From Chloroflexi bacterium TSY (GTDB lineage Bacteria > Chloroflexota > Anaerolineae > Caldilineales > Caldilineaceae), in NCBI GenBank assembly GCA_019217005.1, contig JAHBNG010000041.1:43806-107805 (forward strand): a stretch of 64,000 nucleotides of DNA, in the 5' to 3' direction. The notes under the pieces are model-generated. The model had not been told where the DNA came from and did no database searches. It saw nothing but the letters and a program-made list of their open reading frames with translations. Below are positions 16,020 through 27,311 of this stretch, in pieces. Every line of letters begins with the position of its first letter. Within the stretch, counting starts at the first letter, position 1. The position numbers and the translations under genes are program-made.

Positions 16020-17523
16020 CTTTACTTTCTGGTAAAGGCTTGAGTGACAAAGGGCAAACCGAAAGGGGCGGAAAAAAGAATCCACCCTGAAAAAACGGGA
16101 TAAAATGTAAAAATAGTGCTCGGCTAGTTTAAGCAGCGGCATTGAGGCGGCGATGAGCGAGAACGCCTTTAGGGAAATGGTGTGAAACCGAGGCCTTTTT
16201 CCGAAAGTCAGGGTCGAGTTGGTCGGGAGTTGGAAAAAGAGCACTCGAGAGAACGCGGCGCAAACGGCCGGAAGTGGCTTGAGGCTCTCGATCCCAGTAG
16301 CCAGTCGGTATGGGAGGAAGAGAAGCGGCTAAATGGGAAAGAAGATTGCCAGCCAGCAGCCCCAGTTCAGGTAAGCGGAAGCAAGCCTCATCGGCATGAA
16401 CAAATTGACGATGTAAGCCAATCATCTGCTTGGAAGCCAAGGGGGGATGTTCAACAGGCCAGCGCTCCAGAGAGAAAAGATAAATGGTTTCAGCTTGTAA
16501 AGCCATGACGGTCGCCAGAACCAAAGGTGTGTGATAAGCAGGATCCTGAAAGACGTAAATCGAATAGGTGCGGTTGGCTGTATCCACCTTGGTTGTCCTG
16601 GGGACGAGATTGTGCCATGCTTGATAGCGAATCAGGCGACCACTATAGACAAATTGACCAAACGAGTCTGGAGTTGTGGCCTCGAGTCGCTTTCCCCTAT
16701 AGCATCGAGAGAGCGGACGCACAATATCACCATATTCGGGTGGTCTGCCTTTTTCCTTACGTTCGGGTAACTCATTGCGGCGCGCTGTGCAGTTAATCGC
16801 TTCCCGAAGGACAAATCGGTCGACGTCGCTTTCTAGCATTTCTCTGATTGTAAACCCGGCATCGACCACCGCCACTTCGTCTGACTCCAGTGATTTCTTC
16901 GTCTCTTTCAGCAGCTTTTTCCGAAACTCACTTTCCTTTGTGCCTACCTCGCATCTCATGATTGCCTTGAGCAGTGGCACTCGTTTCCCGCCTATCTCCC
17001 CCGAGCTTATCATCACTCCAAAGATGAGCGCGGGCAATGCCCGACGAGCCGTTGAGTTATAGAGTCGGTTCACTTTCCCTTGCAGCTTCGGTCGCCAGAA
17101 CCCTGTGATATCTATGCTTTTCACTCGGTATCCTTCTAACTTTTTTGCCTCCCATTCCCCTTTCCACTCCACTTCTTCTTGCCACGATGAGAGCAGGCTT
17201 GCAATATCCCATGATCCATATCGAAAGCTCCACCAGCTTCTTCGGAGCTCCTCATCTTCAAACCCGCTTTCACTCAATCCACTATGGATTGCTCCTCGAC
17301 TTTTCAGAAACGACCCATTCATCATCGCCCACATCAGACGCATTACATTTACGTTTGTTCCCACCGGCGTTACTTGCAATACATTCATCAGTACTGCTAT
17401 AGTTATTTCTGGCGCGGTTAGCATTCCTTCCTCCTTTTTGGGTTCTCTACCTTTAGGATGAAACGCTAACCGCTTTTTGTCACATTTCTCACCTCATCTC
17501 TTTTCTTTTACCAGAAAGTAAAG
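16020..17523 (-). mobile_element. 1504-bp insertion sequence IS-A, intact copy
   Basis: Ends CTTTACTTTCTGGTAAA and its inverse are perfect over 17 bp. The flanks AGCAT (16015-16019 and 17524-17528) are a 5-bp target duplication. It carries one open transposase frame on the minus strand. A second, decayed and slightly shorter copy lies at 61257-62744. I cannot place it in a named IS family with confidence. Confidence 0.92.
16129..17424 (-). CDS. IS-A transposase (DDE type, family unassigned)
   Basis: 431 residues, single frame. Likely catalytic positions are VAVVDAGFTIREM (first Asp), a second acidic residue in RTTKVDTANRTYS or YVFQDPAY, and the Glu in LERWPVEHPPLASKQ, which resembles the RWxIE-type block of IS4-like transposases. 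Start MLTAPEITIAV follows GGAGG. The decayed copy at 61356 has the same start and length. Its 5' end lies toward the second IS, so the two elements are divergently transcribed from adjacent insertions. Confidence 0.85.
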   Translation of the reverse strand: MLTAPEITIAVLMNVLQVTPVGTNVNVMRLMWAMMNGSFLKSRGAIHSGLSESGFEDEELRRSWWSFRYGSWDIASLLSSWQEEVEWKGEWEAKKLEGYRVKSIDITGFWRPKLQGKVNRLYNSTARRALPALIFGVMISSGEIGGKRVPLLKAIMRCEVGTKESEFRKKLLKETKKSLESDEVAVVDAGFTIREMLESDVDRFVLREAINCTARRNELPERKEKGRPPEYGDIVRPLSRCYRGKRLEATTPDSFGQFVYSGRLIRYQAWHNLVPRTTKVDTANRTYSIYVFQDPAYHTPLVLATVMALQAETIYLFSLERWPVEHPPLASKQMIGLHRQFVHADEACFRLPELGLLAGNLLSHLAASLPPIPTGYWDREPQATSGRLRRVLSSALFPTPDQLDPDFRKKASVSHHFPKGVLAHRRLNAAA

Positions 17524-17566
17524 AGCATCAGAAATTTGGTAAGGTCGCGTATAGTGTTTTCCTGAA

Positions 17567-18809
17567 ACCGCCAGCAAGCGAAAGGAGAACAAAATGCACG
17601 ATGAGTTATCGGCAAGACAAGCAGCGATCCGATTGCGTCTGGCCGGAGAAAATATTGAAGCGATCTGCCAAACATTAAATCGTTCAGAGAGTTGGTTCCA
17701 TAAGTGGTGGCGTCGATACATGGATGTAGGACCTGCAGGATTGTACGATTTGACGCGTGCTCCTCGGCAAGTGACGAATCGAACACCGCCCCATATTGAG
17801 CGAGCGATAATCAGTATTCGGAAACGCTTAACCAAACGAGCGACAGCCGAGACGCGATACGGATTGGTGGGCGCCGAGCAAATCCGAGCAGAACTAGAAA
17901 ACTTGGGATACACGCCTCTACCATCAGCACGGACAATTGAGCGGATTGTCAATCAGGCTGGATTATCCTGTCCACCCTTGCAGCTTGCTCCTCGAATTGC
18001 ACGGACCGAATATCCGGGACCGCAGGCGCAGGATAGCAATCAGGTGCATCAGGTTGACTTTGTTGGACCTCGCTATCTCAAAGATGATAAGACTCGCTAC
18101 TACTTTCTGGTCTGTCGGGACATCTTTGATCAGGCTGTCTATATCGAGTTCGTCACCAACCGTACCTCTGATACGGTTCTTGAATTCTTGGTTCATGCCT
18201 GGATGAAGCTCGGCATCCCAGCCATCGTTCAGTTCGATAATGGCAAAGAATTTACTGGTTGGGGCACCGCTGCCCGCTCACTGAGCCGAGTCATTCGACT
18301 GGCTTTGCGATTACAAGTAGAAGTCTCTTTCATCCCGGAAGGCAAACCCTGTTACAACGGCTCTGTCGAACAGTTTAACGGCTGGTTTCAGCCTCTTCTA
18401 CTTGAGCGCACCTATCGTCGTCCCTTTGATGTACGCCGTCAGGTTTCTCGCCTTATCTTGACCGTCAATGAACAACATGTCCATGCCCACCTTGGTCATC
18501 AGACAACCGTTGCTTATCGACGTAGCAAACAATTGCGAAAATTACCGGCCGATTGTCGGTTGCATCTGGAGAAGCATCCCATTTCCGTCGGCAAAGTCTC
18601 TTTCATCCGTTTGGTTAAGTCCAACGGCACTGTAAATATCTTGAGCCAGCAATTCAAAGTTGGTCGCCGACTCAAGTTTCAGTATATCAAGGCGTCGCTC
18701 TTTACCAAGATGCGTGTCTTGAAGATTTATCACAAAGGTCGTCTCGTCAAACAATTCAAGTACGAATTGTTGGATAAATAAACGCTAATCTACACGCTTT
18801 GCTGGCGGT
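17567..18809 (+). mobile_element. IS481-like insertion sequence IS-B
   Basis: Inverted repeats ACCGCCAGCAAGCG (17567-17580) and CGCTTTGCTGGCGGT (18795-18809) enclose one transposase gene. The exact outer ends may lie some 10 bp further out (TGTT at 17555; AACA at 18819), but I see no convincing target duplication, so the limits given are those of the conserved repeat core. It lies 39 bp from IS-A in the same palindromic R12 locus. Confidence 0.82.
17594..18781 (+). CDS. IS481/IS3-like integrase-core transposase
   Basis: 395 residues, uninterrupted. N-terminal helix-turn-helix (LRLAGENIEAICQTLNRSES, then a WW pair), then the DDE core: VHQVDFVGPRYL (Asp), AIVQFDNGKEFTGWG (Asp) and PCYNGSVEQFNGWFQ (Glu). 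GGAG is 8 nt before the ATG. The gene is intact, unlike most transposases in this window, so IS-B may be a recent arrival. Confidence 0.9.
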   Translation: MHDELSARQAAIRLRLAGENIEAICQTLNRSESWFHKWWRRYMDVGPAGLYDLTRAPRQVTNRTPPHIERAIISIRKRLTKRATAETRYGLVGAEQIRAELENLGYTPLPSARTIERIVNQAGLSCPPLQLAPRIARTEYPGPQAQDSNQVHQVDFVGPRYLKDDKTRYYFLVCRDIFDQAVYIEFVTNRTSDTVLEFLVHAWMKLGIPAIVQFDNGKEFTGWGTAARSLSRVIRLALRLQVEVSFIPEGKPCYNGSVEQFNGWFQPLLLERTYRRPFDVRRQVSRLILTVNEQHVHAHLGHQTTVAYRRSKQLRKLPADCRLHLEKHPISVGKVSFIRLVKSNGTVNILSQQFKVGRRLKFQYIKASLFTKMRVLKIYHKGRLVKQFKYELLDK

Positions 18810-18820
18810 CTTTTCAACAA

Positions 18821-18882
18821 AAACCTCCACGATGTTCTGGCGGTATCTCCGCCAACGGTTTACTCCACGATGTCCTGTCGGT
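18821..18882 (-). repeat. 24-bp motif R12, two inverted copies
   Basis: AAACCTCCACGATGTTCTGG then CGGT at 18821-18844, and TTTACTCCACGATGTCCTGT then CGGT at 18859-18882. They are inverse matches to the copies at 15897 and 15958. Spacing between the two is 14 bp, unlike the 37 bp on the other side, so this is not a regular array. Confidence 0.78.
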
Positions 18883-18886
18883 TAGC

Positions 18887-18970
18887 ACCTATCCAAAAAG
18901 CGGTTGTGAGTTCAACCAACTTCTTGAGTGGGAATGCATCGGCACAGAACTTTTCGGATGAGCACTAAGA
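18887..18970 (+). repeat. 80-bp MITE-like element family R4, copy 2
   Basis: ACCTATCCAAAAAGCGGTTG at one end and ACTTTTCGGATGAGCAC at the other form a terminal stem (ATCCRAAAAG). The sequence matches the reverse complement of 14552-14631 closely over its full length. Non-coding. Confidence 0.72.
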
Positions 18971-19169
18971 TAGAGAGGGCAAAGTGTTGCTAATAAGCTA
19001 TTCGGTATCATAAGCTATCCATTTCCAGCATGTCAAATTAAAAATTGATTCTCTTGGATCCCAAGAACCCTCATGAACAATTCAGCAATTGACAATTCGT
19101 TAGTTCTTTATCCTGCGTTTGTGATGTACAATAAGCAAACAAGATATAGGATTTTACAGAGATGAATGA

Positions 19170-22100
19170 GTGATGGCACAAATCTTGACACTTCGCCTGT
19201 TGGGCAAACCTGAAATTTTACTTGATGATCAACCGCTTACTGGATTCCGCACAAATAAAGCAAATGCGCTTCTCTACTATCTGGCCGTGACTGGACGTCG
19301 GCACGAACGTGATGAGTTGGCTCAGCTTCTCTGGGCAAATGAAGAAAATGCGAAAAACAGTCTACGCGTTGCCCTCAATAATCTCAAAAAAATGCTCCCC
19401 GATCATCTGGATATCACGCGTCAGACCCTCTCTATCAGCCAAGAAGCTTCCCTTCACCTGGACATTGAGGAATTTGAACGACGAACGGAATCCCTCGCGG
19501 CTGACGATACCCGCGTAAATCTCACGAGGCTTTCTGAAGCCATTCAAATCTATCGCGGCGATTTTCTAGAAGATTTCTTTGTGAGCGATGCGCGTCAATT
19601 TGAGGATTGGTTACTGGGTGAACGGGAGCATTGGCGGCATGTTGCGCTCGAGACGATGGAAATCGTGTCTCGTATCCAGCTTCAGAACCTTGCTTATGCT
19701 GACGCGGCACAGATGATGGATCGTCTCCTCACGATTGAGCCTTGGCATGAAGAGGCACATCGACAATACATGATCACGCTGAGTCGGATGGGTGAGTTCA
19801 ATGCTGCATTGGCACAATATGAAACCTGCCGCCAAGTGATAGCGCGTGAACTAGATGCTGAGCCAATGCCAGAGACGATTGCACTCTACGAACGAATCCA
19901 GCTCGCTCGTCAGACGCGTCTACATAACTTGCCCCCTGATGTAACCCCATTTTTGGGACGTGAGAAAGAGCTAGTGCGAATTAATCAGCTTTTGACAGAT
20001 CCGCTTTGTCGTCTCGTGACGCTCATTGGATTTGGCGGCATGGGGAAGACACGTCTTGCTCTCGAAGCCGCAAGACGTGCCAACCAAGAGCAAGCGCTTC
20101 AATTTCTCAATGGGGTCGTCTTTGTGTCGCTTGTCGGCGTTCGCTCGGTTGATGATGTACCTACAACGATTGCGGATGCCTTGGGGATTTTATTGACAGG
20201 TCAGCAACAGCCAACAGATGAATTAATAGCATATCTCCGTAACAAGGAGATGCTGCTTGTCATCGATAATTTCGAACACCTACTTGATGCTTCGGCTTTG
20301 GTTTCACAGATATTGAAAGCCAGCAATGATATTAAACTACTGGTCACCAGTCGTGAATCCCTCAACATTGACGCAGAATGGAGGATGGATCTAACCGGTT
20401 TGACTTTTCCCGCTGATTCGAATGAGGAGCGAGCCGTTGCGGATCTAGAACCGATATCTTTGACAAAACAATATAGCGCCGTGCAGCTCTTTGTGCAAAC
20501 CGCAACCCAGGTACGAGCAAACTTTGTCTTGTCCCGTGAGAATATGTACGACGTTTTCCGTCTCTGTCGTTTGGTGAGCGGAATGCCATTGGCGATCAAG
20601 TTGGCAGCGACATGGTTGCGCGCCATGCCGTGCCATCAAATTGTTACCGAGGTTGAACGCAACCTCGACATACTCAGTACACGCATGCGCGATGTGTTAC
20701 CACGTCAACGGAGCATGCGTGCAATCTTTGATTACACGTGGGAGTTGCTCGATCAAGAAGAACAAGATGCCTTTGTAGGAATTTCGGTTTTCCGTGGAGG
20801 CTTCAGTGAAGAGGCTGCTGATCGAGTCGCGGGTGCATCACCCGCAATGCTCGCCACTCTGCAAGATCGTAGTCTGATTCAGATTGAGCCAACTTCCTCG
20901 GGGATTCGTTATTCTGTTCAGGAATTAACGTTGCAATATGCGATTGAGCGTTTGCATGATCATCCGGCCAGCTCTGAAATAAATCAACGTCATTGTACAT
21001 ATTATCTCGGTTTGCTCATTGCGCAAGAACCTGCACTCTATGGTCCATCGCCCGAGAAAGCACTAATTCACCTCAAAGCCGAGATCGATAATATTCGTCA
21101 GGCATGGCACTGGGCGGTTTCGCATCACAGAGTTGAACTGATTCGCAAATCGGCCGAACCATTTTCGACATTTCTTGAGTTTGCGGGGTTGATTCAAGAA
21201 GGTGTACAAGTGTTTTCGATGGCCGCGACAGATCTAGAAAAAAAAGGTCTACAGGCAGATTCGGCAGAAGAACAACAAGCCTATTGCGCCATTCTGATTT
21301 TGAAAGCCTGGTTTATTGAGCAACGTGGGATCTATCAAGAAGCTCAGGATGTAATTGGAGCGGGATTAGAGCTAGCGCAACAGATTGGAGATGCTCTGCT
21401 CCTTGCAGATGCTCATTTTGTCTACGGGCGGATCTTGGAGACGACTGGAGAAATTGAACAGGCCGTTGAGGAGCAGATGGCCGCAATTGAACTCTATCGT
21501 ACCGATACAAGAAAACAAAAACTCTCTATGGCACTCAACATCCTCGGACAGATGTATTTAACGGCCAAGCGTCCATCTGAGGCTTTACCCCACCATCAAG
21601 AAGCGTTGCAAATTGACCAAGAACTTGACAACAAACGCGGCGTCGCGTTCGGTCTGAGCCAAATCGGTAATGTGCACTATTACGCAAACCAGTTGTCGCA
21701 ATCACTTTCCTATCTAACCCAGGCATTAGAGCAATTTACAGAATTTGATTATCTGCCTGGAATCGGCAAGACGTCGAATAATGTTGGATTTGTCCACTAT
21801 TCGTTAGGAAATTATCAGGAAGCTCTGCCCTATTTAGAGCATTCGCTTGAAGTCTTGCGCCAAGTCGGCGATCGCGGTGCCGAAGCCAATACCTTGGAGA
21901 GTCTTGGTTCTGTATACCAGGAGATCGGTGAACTTGATCAAGCCCGCCTCCATTACCAACGAGCACTAACCTTAATGGCTGATGAATCTGACTGGAAGCT
22001 TGGTCGAGCTTGGCTCTTGAACAGTTTGGGACTGCTGGAAGTAAAGGCAACACATTATGACCGGGCCAAGGCCAATTTGGAGCAATCGTTGCAATTAATG

Positions 22101-22427
22101 CGTGAATTAAATGACGAGAATGAGATTGCAAAAGGGATTGGAGATTTAGGAACTCTTTACCATCACATGGGCCAGTATGATCAAGCGCTTGAATATTATG
22201 ACCGAGCAATCGAAGATCTGCGACACTTAGGTGGCCAATATCATCTAGCCCATTTTCTGATCAACAAAGCGGACCTGTTACTGAGTTCTAAACAGACGCC
22301 CGAAGCTCAGTTACTGTTGCGAGAAGGAATTCAGTTAGCAGAAAAGGTTTATCACAATGCCGCCCTCGAACGAGGGAATGAGTTGTTGCGCGAATTTGTC
22401 GCGGATGGAAGATCGCAACATGCTTAA
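19170..22427 (+). CDS. BTAD / NB-ARC ATPase / TPR transcriptional regulator 1
   Basis: 1085-residue SARP-like regulator. Residues 1-100 form a winged-helix DNA-binding domain (LRLLGKPEILLDDQPLTGFR). Residues about 100-250 are the bacterial transcriptional activation domain with TPR-like helices. A STAND-type ATPase follows from about residue 265, with P-loop IGFGGMGKTRLALEA (near 287) and the Walker B-like LLVIDNFEHLLD. The C-terminal 450 residues are TPR repeats, likely the ligand or partner sensor. Such giant regulators are very common in Chloroflexota. It overlaps the next regulator by 8 nt (the ATG at 22420 precedes its stop), so the two were one operon. Target genes unknown. Confidence 0.93.
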   Translation: MMAQILTLRLLGKPEILLDDQPLTGFRTNKANALLYYLAVTGRRHERDELAQLLWANEENAKNSLRVALNNLKKMLPDHLDITRQTLSISQEASLHLDIEEFERRTESLAADDTRVNLTRLSEAIQIYRGDFLEDFFVSDARQFEDWLLGEREHWRHVALETMEIVSRIQLQNLAYADAAQMMDRLLTIEPWHEEAHRQYMITLSRMGEFNAALAQYETCRQVIARELDAEPMPETIALYERIQLARQTRLHNLPPDVTPFLGREKELVRINQLLTDPLCRLVTLIGFGGMGKTRLALEAARRANQEQALQFLNGVVFVSLVGVRSVDDVPTTIADALGILLTGQQQPTDELIAYLRNKEMLLVIDNFEHLLDASALVSQILKASNDIKLLVTSRESLNIDAEWRMDLTGLTFPADSNEERAVADLEPISLTKQYSAVQLFVQTATQVRANFVLSRENMYDVFRLCRLVSGMPLAIKLAATWLRAMPCHQIVTEVERNLDILSTRMRDVLPRQRSMRAIFDYTWELLDQEEQDAFVGISVFRGGFSEEAADRVAGASPAMLATLQDRSLIQIEPTSSGIRYSVQELTLQYAIERLHDHPASSEINQRHCTYYLGLLIAQEPALYGPSPEKALIHLKAEIDNIRQAWHWAVSHHRVELIRKSAEPFSTFLEFAGLIQEGVQVFSMAATDLEKKGLQADSAEEQQAYCAILILKAWFIEQRGIYQEAQDVIGAGLELAQQIGDALLLADAHFVYGRILETTGEIEQAVEEQMAAIELYRTDTRKQKLSMALNILGQMYLTAKRPSEALPHHQEALQIDQELDNKRGVAFGLSQIGNVHYYANQLSQSLSYLTQALEQFTEFDYLPGIGKTSNNVGFVHYSLGNYQEALPYLEHSLEVLRQVGDRGAEANTLESLGSVYQEIGELDQARLHYQRALTLMADESDWKLGRAWLLNSLGLLEVKATHYDRAKANLEQSLQLMRELNDENEIAKGIGDLGTLYHHMGQYDQALEYYDRAIEDLRHLGGQYHLAHFLINKADLLLSSKQTPEAQLLLREGIQLAEKVYHNAALERGNELLREFVADGRSQHA

Positions 22428-22509
22428 ACTGTCGTTATTTGGGAAACCATCCATTACGCTCAATGAGAAACCGGTTGAGGGTTTTCGCTCGAACAAATCC
22501 CTTGCTTTA

Positions 22510-23803
22510 GGCCAATCCAAAAAATAAAATATACGCGAGAAGGTGTTAAACTAGCTCTCCAAAAGGAGCAAAAATGACAATCTCGCCAGAAATGGTTGAA
22601 GTCTTGAAAGAGACGAAGGCCATGTTAAGTGGATACGAAAGAAGGCACTTCATGGCCCAAACGGTCAAAACGATATGCGAAGGGAGTCCGACGAAAGCAG
22701 AACGAGAGTTGGGCTGGAATCGGGCGACGATAGCCAAAGCCCTGGAAGAACTAGAAGGCGGCTTCTGTTATGTCGACCAAAGCCACCGACGTGGTCGCAA
22801 AAAAGCCGAAGACCATATCCCCACTTTACTGGCCGATATGGTTGAAATCGCCGATCAATTCAGCCAGACCGATCCCACCTTCGACCCCAATTGTACACTC
22901 GACTAACCGCCGCCGAAATGCGTACCCAGCTCATCGAGCAGAAAGGATACACAGATGAGGAATTGCCTGGCGAAGAGGCCATCCGCTTGAAGCTCAATGA
23001 GTTAGGCTATGGCTCAAACCGGGTCAAAAAAAGTCAACCAGTGAAAAAGATCCCAGAGACCGATGCGATCTTTGATAGAATTCATCAGATCAATCAAGAA
23101 GCGGATGCAGACGAGACGGTTCTGCGCCTCTTGGGATGCCAAAGCGACGATTTTACTTGACCGTTTCTCGAGAGAAGGGATAAGTCGAGTGGTTGTCAAA
23201 GCGCTCGATCATGACTTTCAAGATAAGAAGACCGAGAAAGTCACTCCTTTTGGCATTTACCTCCCTTCAACCAAGGAACTCTTTCTTTACTTGACTCAGT
23301 CGAAAGTGACGAGTGACTGTATTGTCGACTGCCTGATTGATTTTGGGAAAGCGTACGTGAACACTTTCCTCACGTCAAGACCCTCGTGATCAATCAGGAC
23401 AATGGTCCCGAAAATCATACCCGTCGGACTCAGTTTATGTATCGTCTCACTCAGTTTGTTGAGCACTATCGTCTCTCTATTCAGCTCGCCTGCTACCCTC
23501 CTTATCACAGTAAATACAACCCCATCGAACGGGTTTGGGGCCATCTTGAAAAACACTGGAACGGTTCTCTTCTCGATTCTCTTGAGACCGTTCTCAATTT
23601 TGCCCGTTCTTTTCGCTTTAACCAACTACAACCCTTCGTTCACCTGAATTCCACTCTTTATGAGACCGGCGTCAAACTCACTCAGAAAGAGATGGACCGT
23701 TTGGCACAACGCTTCCAACGTTTACCTGGTTTAGAAAAATGGTTTGTCCTTATTCCCCCTCTCCATTCTCTCGTTCGCGTATAATTATTTTTTTGGTTTA
23801 GCC
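22510..23803 (+). mobile_element. ISAzo13-like insertion sequence
   Basis: Imperfect terminal repeats: GGCCAATCCAAAAAATAA at the left and, read inward from the right, GGCTAAACCAAAAAAATAAT; both run on into TATACGCGA. TTA stands on both sides (22507-22509, 23804-23806), consistent with a 3-bp or 2-bp (TA) target duplication. 1294 bp. Carries a transposase broken into several frames. Confidence 0.88.
22574..23784 (+). pseudogene. ISAzo13-like transposase, several frameshifts
   Basis: Pieces in three frames assemble into one transposase of about 400 residues. They are MTISPEMVEVLKETKAML with AERELGWNRATIAKALEELE (22574-22885), LTAAEMRTQLIEQKGYTDEE with the helix-turn-helix-like part (22894-23140), RVVVKALDHDFQDKKTEKVT (to about 23370), and VINQDNGPENHTRRTQF with CYPPYHSKYNPIERVWGHLE (to 23784). 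The last two blocks hold the Asp and Glu of the catalytic triad and are characteristic of ISAzo13. Frame changes lie near 22890, 23145 and 23370. Confidence 0.88.
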
Positions 23804-26800
23804 TTAGTCTTCTATTTGGTCATGACCAAAACAGAACAGAGTCGAGAGGCTCTGACCAATCTTCTCTGGTCTGAAGTACCAAAAGATCAAGCCCGAGGCA
23901 GTTTGCGCAATGTTCTCAGTAATCTGAACAAACTCCTCCCTCACTATTTGATCATTACACGTGAAAAGGTCGCTTTTAATGTTGACCAGCCGTTTTGGCT
24001 GGATGTGGAACTCTTCGAACGACAAACGAAACGTGCAAACGCCTTCCAGCCCGCAGACTCTAATCAGCGAGAAACCTATCAACCAACTTCTCATCAAATG
24101 AGAGGGAGCAGCGTGCTACGCCAGTCTATGGGGTCATCCCAATATTTAACGCACATGGGATCATCGCAGGATTTTCCACACTCGATAGACCTTCCTACAT
24201 TGGATGCAGCGGTTGAACTCTACCAGGGAGATTTTTTGAGTGACTTCCATGTGAATGATGCACCGATTTTTGAAGAATGGATGGTTGCAGAAAGAGAGTA
24301 TTGGCGTAAGATTGCACAGGAAATTCTTCAGATATTGGCCGACGCCTATTTTGCGGAGCGTCAATATGCTGATGCGTCGCGCATATTGCGACGCATTCTT
24401 ACACTCGAACCCTGGTATGAGGGTGCTCATCGCCAGTTGATGGTCACATTGAGTCGTATGGGGAACTTCAATGGTGCTCTCGCCCAATTTGAACTTTGCC
24501 AGCAGATATTGACCGATGAGTTGGATGTTGAGCCACTGCCCGAGACGATCGCTCTCTATGAACTGATACAAACTGCTCGCCAATCAAATTTCCCGAGCCT
24601 TCCACCCGACGGGACGCCGTTTATTGGTCGTAAACGTGAGTTGATGCAGTTACACACGATGCTGAACGATCCAACTTGCCGGCTCGTGACAATTGTTGGA
24701 CTAGGTGGAATTGGAAAGACACGCTTGGCGCTCGCGGCAGCCCGACAGGCAAATATTGAACAAGCACTGCTCTTTTTGCATGGCATTGTCTTTGTCTCGT
24801 TCATGGGTGTTCAGAGAAGGGAGAATATTCCCCATGTATTTGCCGAGGCACTGAATTTGGCGTTGGCTGGTCCAAATCCTCCATTACAACAGCTGACGAC
24901 CTATCTGAAAAACAAGGAAATTCTCTTTGTTGTTGATAATTTTGAGCAATTCACCGGGCCTCAATCGCACTCAGAACAAATGCGCGCACGCCTTTCAGAG
25001 AGCCTCTCAAAACGCGAACATTCAGAGCAAAGAACTGAGGCCAAACAGAAGATCGGCGAACGTGAAGCGCAAAATGGGATTGATGTTTTGTTGCTGATTC
25101 TGGAAGCAGCGCCCAATGTCAAACTACTGGTTACCAGCCGCGAGCCCCTTGGCGTGGCGCAAGAACGAAGTCTAAATCTAGATGGATTGGCTTACCCTCC
25201 TGAAGAAGTATCTTTGGCCAATGCTGACTCGTTATCCGAATGGGCTCGCTTTGATGCGCTAGAACTTTTCGTCCAAACTGCAAGTCAGATTCAACCAACC
25301 TTTCAATTGACCAACGTTGTTGCGCCGCATGTTGTGCGTCTTTGTCAGCTGGTCGGAGGGATTCCACTGGCAATCAAGCTGGCCGCTGTTTGGCTGCGTG
25401 CTATACCTTGTGAACAGATTGTCGCCGAAGTCGAACATAATTTAGATGTGCTTGCAACAAAGATGCGCGATATCCCATTGCGACAGCGGAGCATGCGCGC
25501 TGTCTTTGATTATACATGGGATTTATTGACTGATGAGGAACAGCAGGGTTTTGCGTCAACCTCTGTTTTTCACGATGGCTTCAACACATCTGCTGCCGTC
25601 GAGATTGCACAGACCACTGAAAAGACCTTGATGGCGCTCGTTCACTATGGCCTCTTGCAATCAAATGTTCCCCAAAAACAAAGTGACTCGGATTTCTCAG
25701 AGCGAATACGAGACAAAGCATTTCCAGAGTCCCGTTACACGATTCATGAGTTGACGCGCCAATATGCCTGGGAACGTTTGGATGCAATCAATCGCATCGA
25801 CGAGATGCGTGAAAATCATGCTGCCTATTATGCTCACTTTATCGATGAGAAAGGGAAATCTCTTCGTGGTGCAGCTCTTGCCTCTACTGTCCAAGAGTTG
25901 CGGCAAGAAATGAGCAATATTGGAGCTGCCTGGCAAACAGATATCGAACAGAAGACCATCGAACGCTTGCAGAAGATGACGCATGGGCTTGGGCGATTTT
26001 TTGGTGTTGATGGGCAACATATGATTGGAATTGATCGCTTTTATCGTGCAATTCCAATGCTGGAAGAGCAGACGCGTTCGGTGTCGCTTAGTCAGCCACA
26101 GGGGCGAGAGATCCGCACATTGCTTGCGACCCTATATGGCTGGATTGGTAAGTATCACCTGCCTCAGCGGCTGGTGGCAGAAGCCGAATATTTCTATTAT
26201 GAACAGTTCAAACTTGCAAAGGACCTAAATGACCCGATCAATTTAGCAACGTCGCAGGTTGGACTGGCACTCGTCGCAATTGAGCAGGGGCGCTTTGCCG
26301 AGGCCGGCGAGCAAGCAACTGCAGCTCTCGCACTTTTCCGTCAGGCGGATCACGATTATGGAACCATCGATGCCCTCTATGCACTGGGCATCTCTTATAT
26401 GACGCGGGATTTTACCCAAGAGGCGATTGCTGCCTACCAAGAGGCTGTGGAAATTGGCAAACGGATCAATGACGAACCAACGGCTCTCGCTTGTCTCATT
26501 AATTTGGGTCTGATGGCGACGGACGTTGGCAATTATGAAACAGCAAAAGAATATTACGACGAATCATTTCACATTTTGGCACACACAACGCTCAAAGGAG
26601 AATTAGGGCGACTTTCTTATCAGCGTGGCCGTCTGGCTGCTTTTGCGGGTGACTATGATGATGCGCTCGTCTATTTGCAACGGGCGCGAGAAGTTGCGCT
26701 CGATATGGGCAACCATTATATCCAGGGCGCCGCAGATCGCTGGATCGGACGAGTCCATCAACAGTTGGGCGATTTGGATCGTGCCCGTCGAGTAATCCAG

Positions 26801-27311
26801 CGTGCTTTGACCATACATCAACAGATCGAACATCTGTCGAGTATTGGTATCGATACAACATATTTAGCTCTGACTGAGGAAGCTGCTGGTCATTATGAAC
26901 TCGCACGCGATCTCTTGACCGAAGCCATTGCGTATGAGAACGAGAGCAATCGCCTCTTTGCCGTGCGTTTTTGCCGTGCATTGCTCGGGCGTGTACTCAT
27001 ACGTCTGGGAGAATTGGAAGAAGCAAAACGAGTTTTGTCGCACTGTTTGAGTGAAGCAAACGAACAAGCATCAGCCCGAGAGACGCTGGCTCTCTTGGCA
27101 ATTGTGGCTGATTATCAGATTGCAATAGGCCAAGTTGAAGAAGCTCTACTAACCCTGCTCTTTGTCGTTCAACATCCGGCCACTTCGGCTGAGTTTCGAG
27201 CCTATGCGCAAGGGCTTATGGATCGGTTAGATTCTCTGCTGTCAGAAGAAGTTCTTCAAGAAACCAAAGAAGCTGTCCACACGATCACACTTGATGAATT
27301 ACTGAACCGCT

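Larger units (their letters stand above)
18820..19169. other. gene-free leader of the BTAD regulator operon
   Basis: Holds the two inverted R12 copies, the R4 copy, and then about 200 bp of AT-rich sequence before the ATG at 19170. The promoter of the regulator operon should be here, but I cannot point to a convincing -35/-10 pair. No small reading frame that I would call a gene. Confidence 0.5.

Noticed and set aside
17555..18819. TGTT...AACA as exact ends of IS-B
   Set aside because: The outer 10-12 bp align poorly and no flanking duplication is seen, so only the inner repeat core was used.
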